Origin: Phenylobacterium deserti
Lineage (GTDB): Bacteria; Pseudomonadota; Alphaproteobacteria; Caulobacterales; Caulobacteraceae
Length of the DNA stretch: 64,000 nt
Assembly (NCBI RefSeq): GCF_003254705.1
Contig: NZ_QFYR01000001.1
Span: forward strand, 1,426,001-1,490,000
Reading direction: 5' to 3'
Each line of letters begins with the position of its first letter. Positions within the stretch are counted from its first letter, which is position 1. The position numbers were made by a program, and so were the translations under genes. Positions 34,116-41,502 of this stretch are shown here, in pieces. The notes under the pieces were generated by a model that saw only the letters and a list, made by a program, of their open reading frames with translations, searched no databases and was not told the DNA's origin.

Positions 34116-34178
34116 AAGGGGAGGATCTGGCGCCTCCGACTCGCTTTCTTCACAAACGCCCTCTACAAGCCGCTCCCG

Positions 34179-34256
34179 ATGACCCGCGCTGCGCACCATC
34201 ACGGCCACCACCACCATCCGACCCTGGCGGGTTCGGACCGGTCGCGCTTGGCCTAA
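34179..34256 (+). CDS. histidine-rich leader peptide of the hisS-hisZ-hisG operon
   Basis: A 25-codon ORF starts MTRAAHHHGHHHHPTLAG and stops TAA at 34254-34256. Seven of eight consecutive codons (94-217 of this block) encode histidine, the pattern of classical his operon leaders in which ribosome stalling senses charged tRNA-His. It lies 164 bases upstream of hisS and 170 bases downstream of pgi. Flanking hairpins support attenuation. The peptide has no plausible independent function. A Shine-Dalgarno site is not obvious, so translation is inferred from codon content and context. Confidence 0.75.
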   Translation: MTRAAHHHGHHHHPTLAGSDRSRLA

Positions 34257-34293
34257 GCGCCCCGCCCGAAGCCCCGCCGATGCGGACGGGGCT
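34218..34293 (+). promoter_or_regulatory. candidate histidine attenuator hairpins
   Basis: Three hairpins follow the His codons: CCGACCC with GGGTTCGG (from 34218, one bulge), GCGCTT (34244-34249) with AAGCGC (34255-34260) across the leader stop, and AGCCCCG (34270-34276) with CGGGGCT (34287-34293). Such an array could switch with ribosome position. The last hairpin lacks a clear U-run, so whether control is by termination or by translation is unclear. Confidence 0.5.
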
Positions 34294-34420
34294 CGGCTCA
34301 TCTAGCTCCGTCCGTCGCTCCCCTTTCAGGACCCGACCGATGGACGACCTTTCTTCCCAAGACCCGCCGACCTTGAGCGACGCCGCTCAAGCGGCTAAGC
34401 GCGCGCCCAAGGAGATTTCC

Positions 34421-35890
34421 ATGAGCGAGCCTGTCCGCCCCGAAGCCCGATCGCCCCGCGGCTTCGTCGACCGCCGCGCACGCGATCTCGTCGCCGAGCG
34501 CCGCATCCTGACGGCGGTCTCGGCCGTCTACGAACGCTACGGCTTCGAGCCCCTGGAGACCGGGGCGTTCGAATACGCCGACGCGCTCGGCAAGTTCCTG
34601 CCTGACGCCGACCGTCCCAACGAGGGCGTCTTCGCCCTGCAGGACGATGACGAGCAGTGGATGGCGCTGCGCTACGACCTCACCGCACCGCTCGCCCGCT
34701 TCGCCGCCCAGAACTGGGAGACCCTGCCCAAGCCGTTCCGCCGCTACGCCTTCGGCCCGGTGTGGCGCAACGAAAAGCCGGGTCCTGGCCGCTTCCGCGA
34801 ATTCGTCCAGTGCGACGCCGACACTGTCGGCTCCGCCCGCCCGGAAGCCGACGCCGAGATCATCGCCATGGCGGCTGAAGGGCTGCAGGCCGCGGGCCTT
34901 CCCGCCGGCTCGGCGGTGCTGAAGATCAACAACCGCAAGCTGCTCAACGGCCTGATGGCCGCCGCCGGCGTCGCGGACGACGCCCAGAAGCTCGCCGTCC
35001 TGCGCGCGGTGGACAAGCTCGACCGCCTGGGTCCGGACGGCGTGCGCCTGCTGCTGGGTGAAGGCCGCCTTGATGAAAGCGGCGCCTTCACCAAGGGCGC
35101 GGGGCTCAACGCCGCCGCCGCCGAGCGGGTGCTGGCCTTCACCGCCGCTGGCGTCGGCGGCCGCTCCGAAACCCTCACCAAGCTGGCGGACGTCGTCGGC
35201 GGCTCGGCGGAGGGGGACGCAGGCCTTGCGGAGCTGGAAGCGATCGATCGCGCGCTCACCGGCCTTGGCGTAGGCGTCGACCGTGCCGTCATCGAGCCGT
35301 CCGTCGTGCGCGGCCTGGAATACTACACCGGCCCGGTGTTCGAGGCCGAGCTGCTCCTTCAGACCACGGACGAGAAGGGTCAGCCGATCCGCTTCGGCTC
35401 GGTGGGCGGCGGCGGTCGCTACGACGACCTCGTCGCCCGCTTCACCGGCCAGCCGGTGCCGGCCACCGGCTTCTCCTTTGGCGTCTCTCGTCTGGCCAGC
35501 GCCCTGCGCGCGGCGGGGCGTGATCTGGCGGCGGAAGTCCGCGGTCCGGTGGTGGTCATCGCCTTCGACCAGAGCCGCATGGCCGACTACTTCCAGGTGG
35601 CCGGCGAGCTGCGGGGCGCAGGCGTCCCTGCCGAAGTCTACCTCGGCGCTTCCGGCATGAAGGCGCAGATGAAGTACGCCGACCGCCGCCTCTCGCCAGC
35701 CGCCGTGATCATCGGCGAGGACGAGCTGGCCGCCGGCACGGTGACCATCAAGGACCTCGACCTCGGCCGCGAGCTGTCCAGCAAGGTCACCGACAACGCC
35801 GCCTGGCGCGAACAGCGCCCGGGCCAGCAGACCATCGCGCGAACCGAGATGGTCGCCGCCATCCGCAAGATCCTGGACGCCCGCGCGTGA
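34421..35890 (+). CDS. hisS: histidyl-tRNA synthetase
   Basis: This 489-aa class II synthetase has motif 2 region FRRYAFGPVWRNEKPGPGRFREF, the histidine-specific GLEYYTGPVFEAE and motif 3 FSFGVSRL. It charges tRNA-His. The ATG at 34421 has AAGGAG at ideal spacing; an in-frame ATG at 34340 would add a Ser/Asp-rich extension and is less likely. It heads hisS-hisZ-hisG with 4-base overlaps, so charging and the first step of histidine synthesis are co-expressed behind a His-rich leader. Confidence 0.94.
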   Translation: MSEPVRPEARSPRGFVDRRARDLVAERRILTAVSAVYERYGFEPLETGAFEYADALGKFLPDADRPNEGVFALQDDDEQWMALRYDLTAPLARFAAQNWETLPKPFRRYAFGPVWRNEKPGPGRFREFVQCDADTVGSARPEADAEIIAMAAEGLQAAGLPAGSAVLKINNRKLLNGLMAAAGVADDAQKLAVLRAVDKLDRLGPDGVRLLLGEGRLDESGAFTKGAGLNAAAAERVLAFTAAGVGGRSETLTKLADVVGGSAEGDAGLAELEAIDRALTGLGVGVDRAVIEPSVVRGLEYYTGPVFEAELLLQTTDEKGQPIRFGSVGGGGRYDDLVARFTGQPVPATGFSFGVSRLASALRAAGRDLAAEVRGPVVVIAFDQSRMADYFQVAGELRGAGVPAEVYLGASGMKAQMKYADRRLSPAAVIIGEDELAAGTVTIKDLDLGRELSSKVTDNAAWREQRPGQQTIARTEMVAAIRKILDARA

Positions 35891-37017
35891 GGATCGAGCC
35901 CACCGTTCCGCCGGAGGCGCTGGGCGCCATCCGCGCGCCGCTCGTCGTCGGGGCCGAACCCGCCGACGCGCCCATCCTGCAGCCGCTTGGCCTGCTGCTT
36001 GATCTGGCGGGGGAGGCGATGCGCGCCCGCCTGTTTGTCGTGCAGTCGGAAGGCGGAGCCGAAGCCTGTCTGCGGCCCGACTTCACCGTCGCCGTGGCCC
36101 GTCGTCACCTGGAGCGCGGCGCAGCCTCCGGCCGCTACTTCTACGAGGGTCCGGCCTTCCGCGCGTCCCAGGGCGCCGAGCGGGCCGAGGAGTTCCTCCA
36201 ACTCGGCGTTGAACTTTTCGAAGCGCCGGGCGCGCCGGCGACCAGCGACGCGGAGATCGCGGCCCTTGCCTGGCAGGCCGCCGCCGCCGGCGGGCGCAGG
36301 GACCTGTCGCTCTGGCTGGGCGACGTCGCCTTGTTCGCCGCCTTCATCGACAGCCTGTCGCTCGCGCCGGGCCTCGCCGCCCGTCTTCAGCGGGTCGCCG
36401 GCCGTCCGCGTCTGCTGCAGGCCGAGCTCGCCCGCGCTGGGCAGCCGGTTCAGCCGTCCAGCGGCGGCAGCCAGCTCGCCGCCATGCTCTCGGGCCTGTC
36501 CGAACGCGAGGCGGCGGCCTTGCTGGAAGAGGTCTGGTCCCTGGCCGGCGTCGAGCCGGTGGGCGGCCGTGGTCCGGCCGAGATCGCCGCGCGGCTGGTG
36601 CGCCGGGCCGAAGCTCAGGACGCGCCGGCGCTGACCGAAGCCCAGGCTGAAGCCATTCGCGGCTTCATGGCGATCCGCACCGAACCCGAGGCGGGCCTGG
36701 CGCAGGTCGCGGGCCTGGCCGGCGGGCGATCCGAGGCTCTGGAGGCGGCGCTCGCCGCCTGGGAAACCCGGCTCAAGGTGCTGAACGCGGCCGTTCCGCA
36801 AGGCCGGCTGCAGTTCGCCCCGGCGTTGGGCCACGCCTTCGACTACTACGACGGCCTCACGTTCGAGATCCGCAGCCAAGCCCTTGGCTCCGACCGACCG
36901 GTAGCCGTCGGCGGCCGCTATGACAGCCTGATCGCCCGCCTGGGCGGGCCAGGCGACGGGCGGGCTGTGGGCTGCACGGTGCGCCCCTGGCGCGCGTTCG
37001 CAGGAGGCGAGGCATGA
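35887..37017 (+). CDS. hisZ: ATP phosphoribosyltransferase regulatory subunit HisZ
   Basis: This 376-aa HisRS paralogue without tRNA-charging motifs starts with GTG overlapping hisS by 4 bases. It keeps the histidine-pocket-like RPDFTVAVARRHL and HAFDYYDGLTFEI segments. HisZ assembles with HisG and confers histidine feedback control. Alanine-rich insertions lengthen the middle. It sits between hisS and hisG, overlapping both. Confidence 0.92.
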   Translation: MRIEPTVPPEALGAIRAPLVVGAEPADAPILQPLGLLLDLAGEAMRARLFVVQSEGGAEACLRPDFTVAVARRHLERGAASGRYFYEGPAFRASQGAERAEEFLQLGVELFEAPGAPATSDAEIAALAWQAAAAGGRRDLSLWLGDVALFAAFIDSLSLAPGLAARLQRVAGRPRLLQAELARAGQPVQPSSGGSQLAAMLSGLSEREAAALLEEVWSLAGVEPVGGRGPAEIAARLVRRAEAQDAPALTEAQAEAIRGFMAIRTEPEAGLAQVAGLAGGRSEALEAALAAWETRLKVLNAAVPQGRLQFAPALGHAFDYYDGLTFEIRSQALGSDRPVAVGGRYDSLIARLGGPGDGRAVGCTVRPWRAFAGGEA

Positions 37018-38006
37018 CCGCGCTGGAAACCAACGGGCCCCTGGTCATCGCGGTCCCCTCCAAGGGGCGGCTGAAGGAACAGGTCGACGCCTGGCTGGCC
37101 GACAGCGGCCTGCCGCTCAGCGTCAGCGGCGGCGCCCGCGGCTATCTCGCCAGCCTCAAGGGCCTGCCGGGCGTGCAGGTGCGCCTGCTCTCGGCCGGCG
37201 ACATCGCAGAAGCCCTGGACGCCGGCGAGGTCCACATGGGCGTCACCGGCGAGGATCTGCTGCGTGAGCGGGGCGAGGAGCTCGACAGCCGCGTGCTGCT
37301 GCTGCGTCCCCTGGGCTTTGGCCGTGCGGACCTGGTCGTCGCCGCGCCCAAGAGCTGGCTGGACGTCGACACCATGGCCGATGTGGAGGAGGTGGCGCAC
37401 GAGCACCTCGCCCGCACCGGCCGTCGGATGCGGGTGGCCACCAAGTATCTGGTCCAGACCCGCAGCTTCTTCGCCCGCCACGGCGTGGTCGACTACCGGA
37501 TCACCGAGTCGGGGGGCGCGACCGAAGGGGCGCCCGCCACCGGGGCGGCCGAGCTCGTCGTGGACATCACCACCACCGGCGCGACCCTGGCGGCCAACGG
37601 CCTCAAGGTCATCTCCGACGGGACAATCCTGAAGAGCCAAGCGCATCTGGCGGCCAGCCTGCGTGCGCCCTGGAGCCGTGATCAGCTCGCCGCGGCGGAA
37701 CAGCTCCTGCGGGCGGTGGAGGCGCGGGCCGCGGCCCTGACCAGCGCCACCCTGATCTGGCCGACCACCAACGACGAGGCGGAGGCGGCTCTCGTCGAGC
37801 AGCTTGTGGCGGCGGGCGCTTCGCGGCGGCCGAACGGCCTTCTGGTGGGCGCAGCTCAGGTCGCCTCGGCGGCTGCGGCGCTCACCTCGGCAGGCCTCGG
37901 ACCCGTCACCGTCGCACGCCCAGAGTTCGTGTTCGAAGTGACTTGTTCATCATTTGATGGGCTCGCAAAGCGCGTTTCTGACGTAGCGGTCAAAAGTACG
38001 CCGTAA
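37014..38006 (+). CDS. hisG: ATP phosphoribosyltransferase HisG, with C-terminal extension
   Basis: This protein of 330 aa has the catalytic core at residues 1-220: IAVPSKGRLKEQ, VHMGVTGEDLL, RVATKYLVQTRSFF and ELVVDITTTGATLAANGL with the PRPP loop. It makes phosphoribosyl-ATP, the first committed histidine step. HisZ-dependent HisG proteins are usually about 200-230 aa, but this one carries about 110 extra residues (SATLIWPTTNDEAEAALVEQ and onward) where long-form HisG has its ACT-like regulatory domain. Having both HisZ and an extended HisG is noteworthy. It is followed by a strong terminator. Confidence 0.92.
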   Translation: MTALETNGPLVIAVPSKGRLKEQVDAWLADSGLPLSVSGGARGYLASLKGLPGVQVRLLSAGDIAEALDAGEVHMGVTGEDLLRERGEELDSRVLLLRPLGFGRADLVVAAPKSWLDVDTMADVEEVAHEHLARTGRRMRVATKYLVQTRSFFARHGVVDYRITESGGATEGAPATGAAELVVDITTTGATLAANGLKVISDGTILKSQAHLAASLRAPWSRDQLAAAEQLLRAVEARAAALTSATLIWPTTNDEAEAALVEQLVAAGASRRPNGLLVGAAQVASAAAALTSAGLGPVTVARPEFVFEVTCSSFDGLAKRVSDVAVKSTP

Positions 38007-38183
38007 AGTTCCCGCCGATCGCAAAAATCTTCGCCGTTTAGCTTGGAACTTGCCTTGCGGCCGTTGACTTGGACTTTGTTTTGCCGTTCCTTGGCCTGGC
38101 GAGAGACATGACGGCGGCCAAGTCCATCAGTCTCCCGGCGTTTCGGGGAGGAAACGCCCTCATTATCAGAGCGACAGCTCAAA

Positions 38184-38224
38184 TTAGCCCGCTGCGATTA
38201 TCCCCCGCAGCGGGCTAAATTTTT
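38184..38224 (+). terminator. intrinsic terminator of hisS-hisZ-hisG
   Basis: A 13-bp perfect stem (38184-38196 / 38206-38218) is followed by ATTTTT. It lies in the 302-base gap between hisG and the M13 peptidase gene, in which I see nothing else except the opposing terminator. Confidence 0.93.
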
Positions 38225-38251
38225 GCCCGCATCAGATTTTGAGCGAAGGTG

Positions 38252-38284
38252 TCAAAAAGAAGGGCGGCCTCTGGGCCGCCCTTC
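38252..38284 (-). terminator. intrinsic terminator of the M13 peptidase gene
   Basis: An 11-bp perfect stem (38259-38269 / 38274-38284). On the minus strand it is followed by TTTTTGACAC. Confidence 0.92.
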
Positions 38285-38308
38285 CTGTTTCCGCCCTGGC
38301 TCAGGATC

Positions 38309-40384
38309 TCACCAGATCCGCACCCGATCGGCCGGCGCCACGTACATCGCATCGCCCGGCTTAACGCCGAACGCCTGGTAGAAGGCGTCGATGTTGCGGA
38401 CCGGCAGGTCCACCCGCGCCGCATCGGGGGAGTGCGGATCCACCGTCACCAGCTGGCGCTGCAGCTCTTCGCGCCGCTTGCTGCGCCACACCTGCGCCCA
38501 GCCGAGCATCACCCGCTGCTCGCCGGTCAGGCCGTCGATCACCGGCGCCGGCTGACCCTTCAGCGACGCGCGGTAGGCGTCCAGCGCCAGCAGCAGGCCG
38601 CCCAGGTCGGCGATGTTTTCGCCCATGGTCAGGTCGCCGTTCACGAACGCCCCGGGCAGCACCTCATAGGCGCTGTACTGCTTGCCGAGCTTGGTCGCCT
38701 GCACCTGGAACTTGGCCGCGTCCTCCGGCGTCCACCAGTCGGTGAGCCGCCCGTGGGCGTCATATCGACGGCCCTGGTCGTCGAAGCCGTGGGTCAGCTC
38801 GTGGCCGATGACGCCGCCGATGGCGCCATAGTTGACCGCCGGATCGCCCTCGGGATCGAAGAACGGCGGCTGCAGGATGGCGGCCGGGAAGACGATCTCG
38901 TTGCCGGTGGGGTTGTAGTAGGCGTTGATGGTCGGCGGGGTCATGCCCCACTCTTCCTTGTCCACCGGACCGCCCAGGCGGCCGGCGCGGAACGCCCAGT
39001 CGAACGCGGCGGCGCGCTCCACATTGCCGTAAAGGTCGCCGTCGCGGACGTTCAGCGCCGAGTAGTCGCGCCACTTGTCCGGATAGCCGATCTTCACACG
39101 GAAGGCGGCCAGCTTCTCCAGCGCCTTGGCCTTGGTCTGCGGGCTCATCCAGTCGACGCGTTCGATGCGCCCCCGCATGGCCGTGCGCAGGTCGCCGACC
39201 AGCGCCACCATCTTGGCCTTGCTGTCGGCCGGGAAGTAGGCGTCGACATAGAGCTTGCCCAGCGCCTCGCCCACGTTGCTGTCCACCAAGGCGACGCCGC
39301 GCTTCCAGCGCGCGCGCTGCTCCTGCTGGCCGTTCAGCGTTTTGCCGCGGAACTCGAACCGGGCGTCAGCGAAGGTTTTCGACAGATAGGGCGCGGCCTC
39401 GTCCACGATGCTGAAGGCTTGCCGCGCCTTCAGGGTCTCCAGCGGGGCCGAGGCGTAGATCGCGGCGATCTTCGGGAAGGCGGTGCTTTCCTGGACCACA
39501 ACGCGGTCCGTCTTGCCGAGCTGGGCGCCGTCCAGGAACGCGGCCCACTCGAAGCCGGGCGCCATCCTCGCCAGCTCCGAGGTAGCCGTGGCGTTGTACA
39601 TCTTCTCGTCGTCGCGCCGCTCGGCCCGGGTCCAGGAGACCTTGGCGATCTCCGTTTCCATGTCGACGATCGCCTTGGCCTGAGCCTCCGCGTTCGGCCA
39701 GCCCGCCAAGGTCAGCATGCGTGCTACATAGGCCTGGTAGGCGGTCTTCTTCTCGGCGAACGAGGCCTGCAGGTAGTAGTCGCGATCGGGAAGGCCGAGG
39801 CCGGCCTGGCCCACGTAGACCGCGTAGCGTTCCGGGTCCTTGGCGTCCTCGCTGATCGACAGCGAGAACAGCGAGCCGCCGAAGCCCTGCGTCGTCTGCC
39901 CCATCAGCCGGGCCAGGTCCGCCTTGGTTTTCACGGCCCGCACCTGCGCCAGGTCGGCGGCCAGGGGCTGGGCGCCCAGCTTCTCGACCGTCGCCTCATC
40001 CATGAAGCTGCGATAGAGCGCGCCCACCTTGGCGGTGTCGCCGCTCGCCGCGCGATCGGCGGCGGTCTTCTCCAGCACCGCATGCATGCGCGCTTCGGAC
40101 AGGTCGTTCAGCGCGTGGAAGGCGCCATAGCTCGCCTGGTCCGACGGAATGGTCAGCGTCTTCAGATAGCTGCCGTTGGCGAACTGGTTGAAGCTCTTGC
40201 CCGGGCTGGTGGACAGGTCCCGCCCGGCCAGGTCGAAGCCCCAGGTCCCCATGCGGGGCGCCTTGGACAGGTCCTGCGCGGTCGGCGCGGCGGCCGTGGA
40301 CGCGGCCTTGGCGTCGGCGGCAAGGCTGGGAGCGGCGGCGAGCAGGGCGGCCGCCGCGGCGGCGCCAAGCCAGAGGGTCTTCAT
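38309..40384 (-). CDS. M13-family (neprilysin/PepO-like) zinc metallopeptidase
   Basis: This 691-aa protein has a signal peptide (about 1-23, ending APSLAA). The M13 N-terminal helical lobe starts at GTWGFDLAGRDLSTSPGKSF, and the catalytic lobe has HExxH (H528, E529, H532 in VIGHELTHGF) and third ligand E589 in GENIADLGG. It ends in DRVRIW, matching the CRVW-type C-terminus without the cysteine. It is likely periplasmic, trimming peptides. It is monocistronic with its own terminator. Confidence 0.93.
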   Translation of the reverse strand: MKTLWLGAAAAAALLAAAPSLAADAKAASTAAAPTAQDLSKAPRMGTWGFDLAGRDLSTSPGKSFNQFANGSYLKTLTIPSDQASYGAFHALNDLSEARMHAVLEKTAADRAASGDTAKVGALYRSFMDEATVEKLGAQPLAADLAQVRAVKTKADLARLMGQTTQGFGGSLFSLSISEDAKDPERYAVYVGQAGLGLPDRDYYLQASFAEKKTAYQAYVARMLTLAGWPNAEAQAKAIVDMETEIAKVSWTRAERRDDEKMYNATATSELARMAPGFEWAAFLDGAQLGKTDRVVVQESTAFPKIAAIYASAPLETLKARQAFSIVDEAAPYLSKTFADARFEFRGKTLNGQQEQRARWKRGVALVDSNVGEALGKLYVDAYFPADSKAKMVALVGDLRTAMRGRIERVDWMSPQTKAKALEKLAAFRVKIGYPDKWRDYSALNVRDGDLYGNVERAAAFDWAFRAGRLGGPVDKEEWGMTPPTINAYYNPTGNEIVFPAAILQPPFFDPEGDPAVNYGAIGGVIGHELTHGFDDQGRRYDAHGRLTDWWTPEDAAKFQVQATKLGKQYSAYEVLPGAFVNGDLTMGENIADLGGLLLALDAYRASLKGQPAPVIDGLTGEQRVMLGWAQVWRSKRREELQRQLVTVDPHSPDAARVDLPVRNIDAFYQAFGVKPGDAMYVAPADRVRIW

Positions 40385-40508
40385 CGATGATGCTCACGTG
40401 TGGCGTTGTTCTTGTGGGCCGGAAGCATGCCTCCGGCCCCGGCGTCACACGCGTTACATTTTAGACAGGATCGCGACAACGCGGCTGGGCGCCTCGCGCT
40501 GCCTCATC

Positions 40509-40976
40509 CTAGCGCTTCATGTGCATCCCGCCGTGCGCGCTCCCTGCCGGCGGCCCAAAGCCTGTGCCCACGCCGAACTCGGTTTTTACCTGCGCGCCGC
40601 TGGCGAAGGTGAGGGTGGCTGGCACCCGATCGCCGGTCTTCAGCGGCCGGGCGAGCTTGATCAGCATCAGGTGGTAGGACCCGGGGGCGAAGGCGACCTG
40701 CCCGCCCGCCGGCAGCTCGATGCGCGCCTGTTTGGCCATCCGCATGACGCCGCCGTTCATGGTGCTGCTGTGCATCTCCACCCGCTCGGCCCACGGGCTC
40801 TCAACCCGCACCAGGGCGTCGGGCTTGGATCCGCGGTTCGACAGGATCATGTAGCCGGCTCCGGTGGTCCCGGCGGCGGCTGGGCGGCTCCAGGCGTCCC
40901 GCACCTGGACGGCGTTCGTCTGCGCCAGCGCGGAAGACGCGCAAAGCACCGCGGCGATGATCGGCAAGGCTTTCAT
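40509..40976 (-). CDS. periplasmic copper chaperone PCu(A)C
   Basis: This 155-aa protein has a signal peptide (ending SSALA) and the exact Cu(I)-binding motif H-X10-M-X21-H-X-M: H69, M80, H102, M104. A Met/His tail (HGGMHMKR) adds potential ligands. PCuAC proteins deliver copper to the CuA or CuB site of cytochrome oxidase, often with Sco. It is last of four genes in a copper-acquisition operon on this strand, after the YcnI-like gene. Confidence 0.93.
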   Translation of the reverse strand: MKALPIIAAVLCASSALAQTNAVQVRDAWSRPAAAGTTGAGYMILSNRGSKPDALVRVESPWAERVEMHSSTMNGGVMRMAKQARIELPAGGQVAFAPGSYHLMLIKLARPLKTGDRVPATLTFASGAQVKTEFGVGTGFGPPAGSAHGGMHMKR

Positions 40977-40989
40977 GGCCGAAGGCTCC

Positions 40990-41502
40990 TCAATGATGGT
41001 GGCCGGCCGATGGCGCGGCCGGCTCGGGGGTGGTGACAGTCACGCTGGGCGCCGGATGCTCGAGCCGGCCGGTCTGGCCGGCCTGGGGAATGTCCGTCCA
41101 CCGGGCCACGGCGCCCTGGCATGTCTGGATGGTCGGAAAATAGAGCGTCCCGGCCTCCTTCGGCAGGTGAAAGAGGATCGCGAACTCGTCGAACTGGTCG
41201 GCCGGCAGCAGGCCGGTCCAGGTCACGGCCCTCACCGGCGCGCCAGGCGACGCCCGCTCGATCTGCAGGCTCCAGCCCGGCTTCGGCTGCGGGCGCGCGG
41301 CGGCCATGCCGGCGGGGATCTCCACCCGGATGGCCGTGGTGGCGTGCACGTCGTTGCAGCCGTGTCCCGCCCGGAAGACCACGGCCTGATAGCTGCCGGC
41401 GATGGCCTGCTTGGGGTCGGCGGCCACATGCGCCTGGGCGGCGCCGGCGAAGGTCAGGGCGGCGCAGGTCAGCGCCGCGCCGCTGCGTTTCAGAACGTCC
41501 AC
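40990..41502 (-). CDS. YcnI-like (DUF1775) copper-binding protein
   Basis: This 170-aa protein has a signal peptide ending AGAAQA, so the mature protein would begin with His (H25), the residue that binds Cu(II) in YcnI proteins. The DUF1775 core follows (YQAVVFRAGHGCNDVHATTA, and later EFAILFHLP and YFPTIQTC). The tail ends AGHHH. The GTG at 41502 has GGAGGA upstream and overlaps the TonB receptor's 3' end by 13 bases, so it is translationally coupled. It is likely a periplasmic copper handler acting with PCuAC, 13 bases downstream. Confidence 0.88.
   Translation of the reverse strand: MDVLKRSGAALTCAALTFAGAAQAHVAADPKQAIAGSYQAVVFRAGHGCNDVHATTAIRVEIPAGMAAARPQPKPGWSLQIERASPGAPVRAVTWTGLLPADQFDEFAILFHLPKEAGTLYFPTIQTCQGAVARWTDIPQAGQTGRLEHPAPSVTVTTPEPAAPSAGHHH

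Noticed and set aside
34179..34256. Vector-derived His tag
   Set aside because: The His run is interrupted by Gly, codons are mixed CAC/CAT, and it lies in native context directly upstream of histidine biosynthesis genes.
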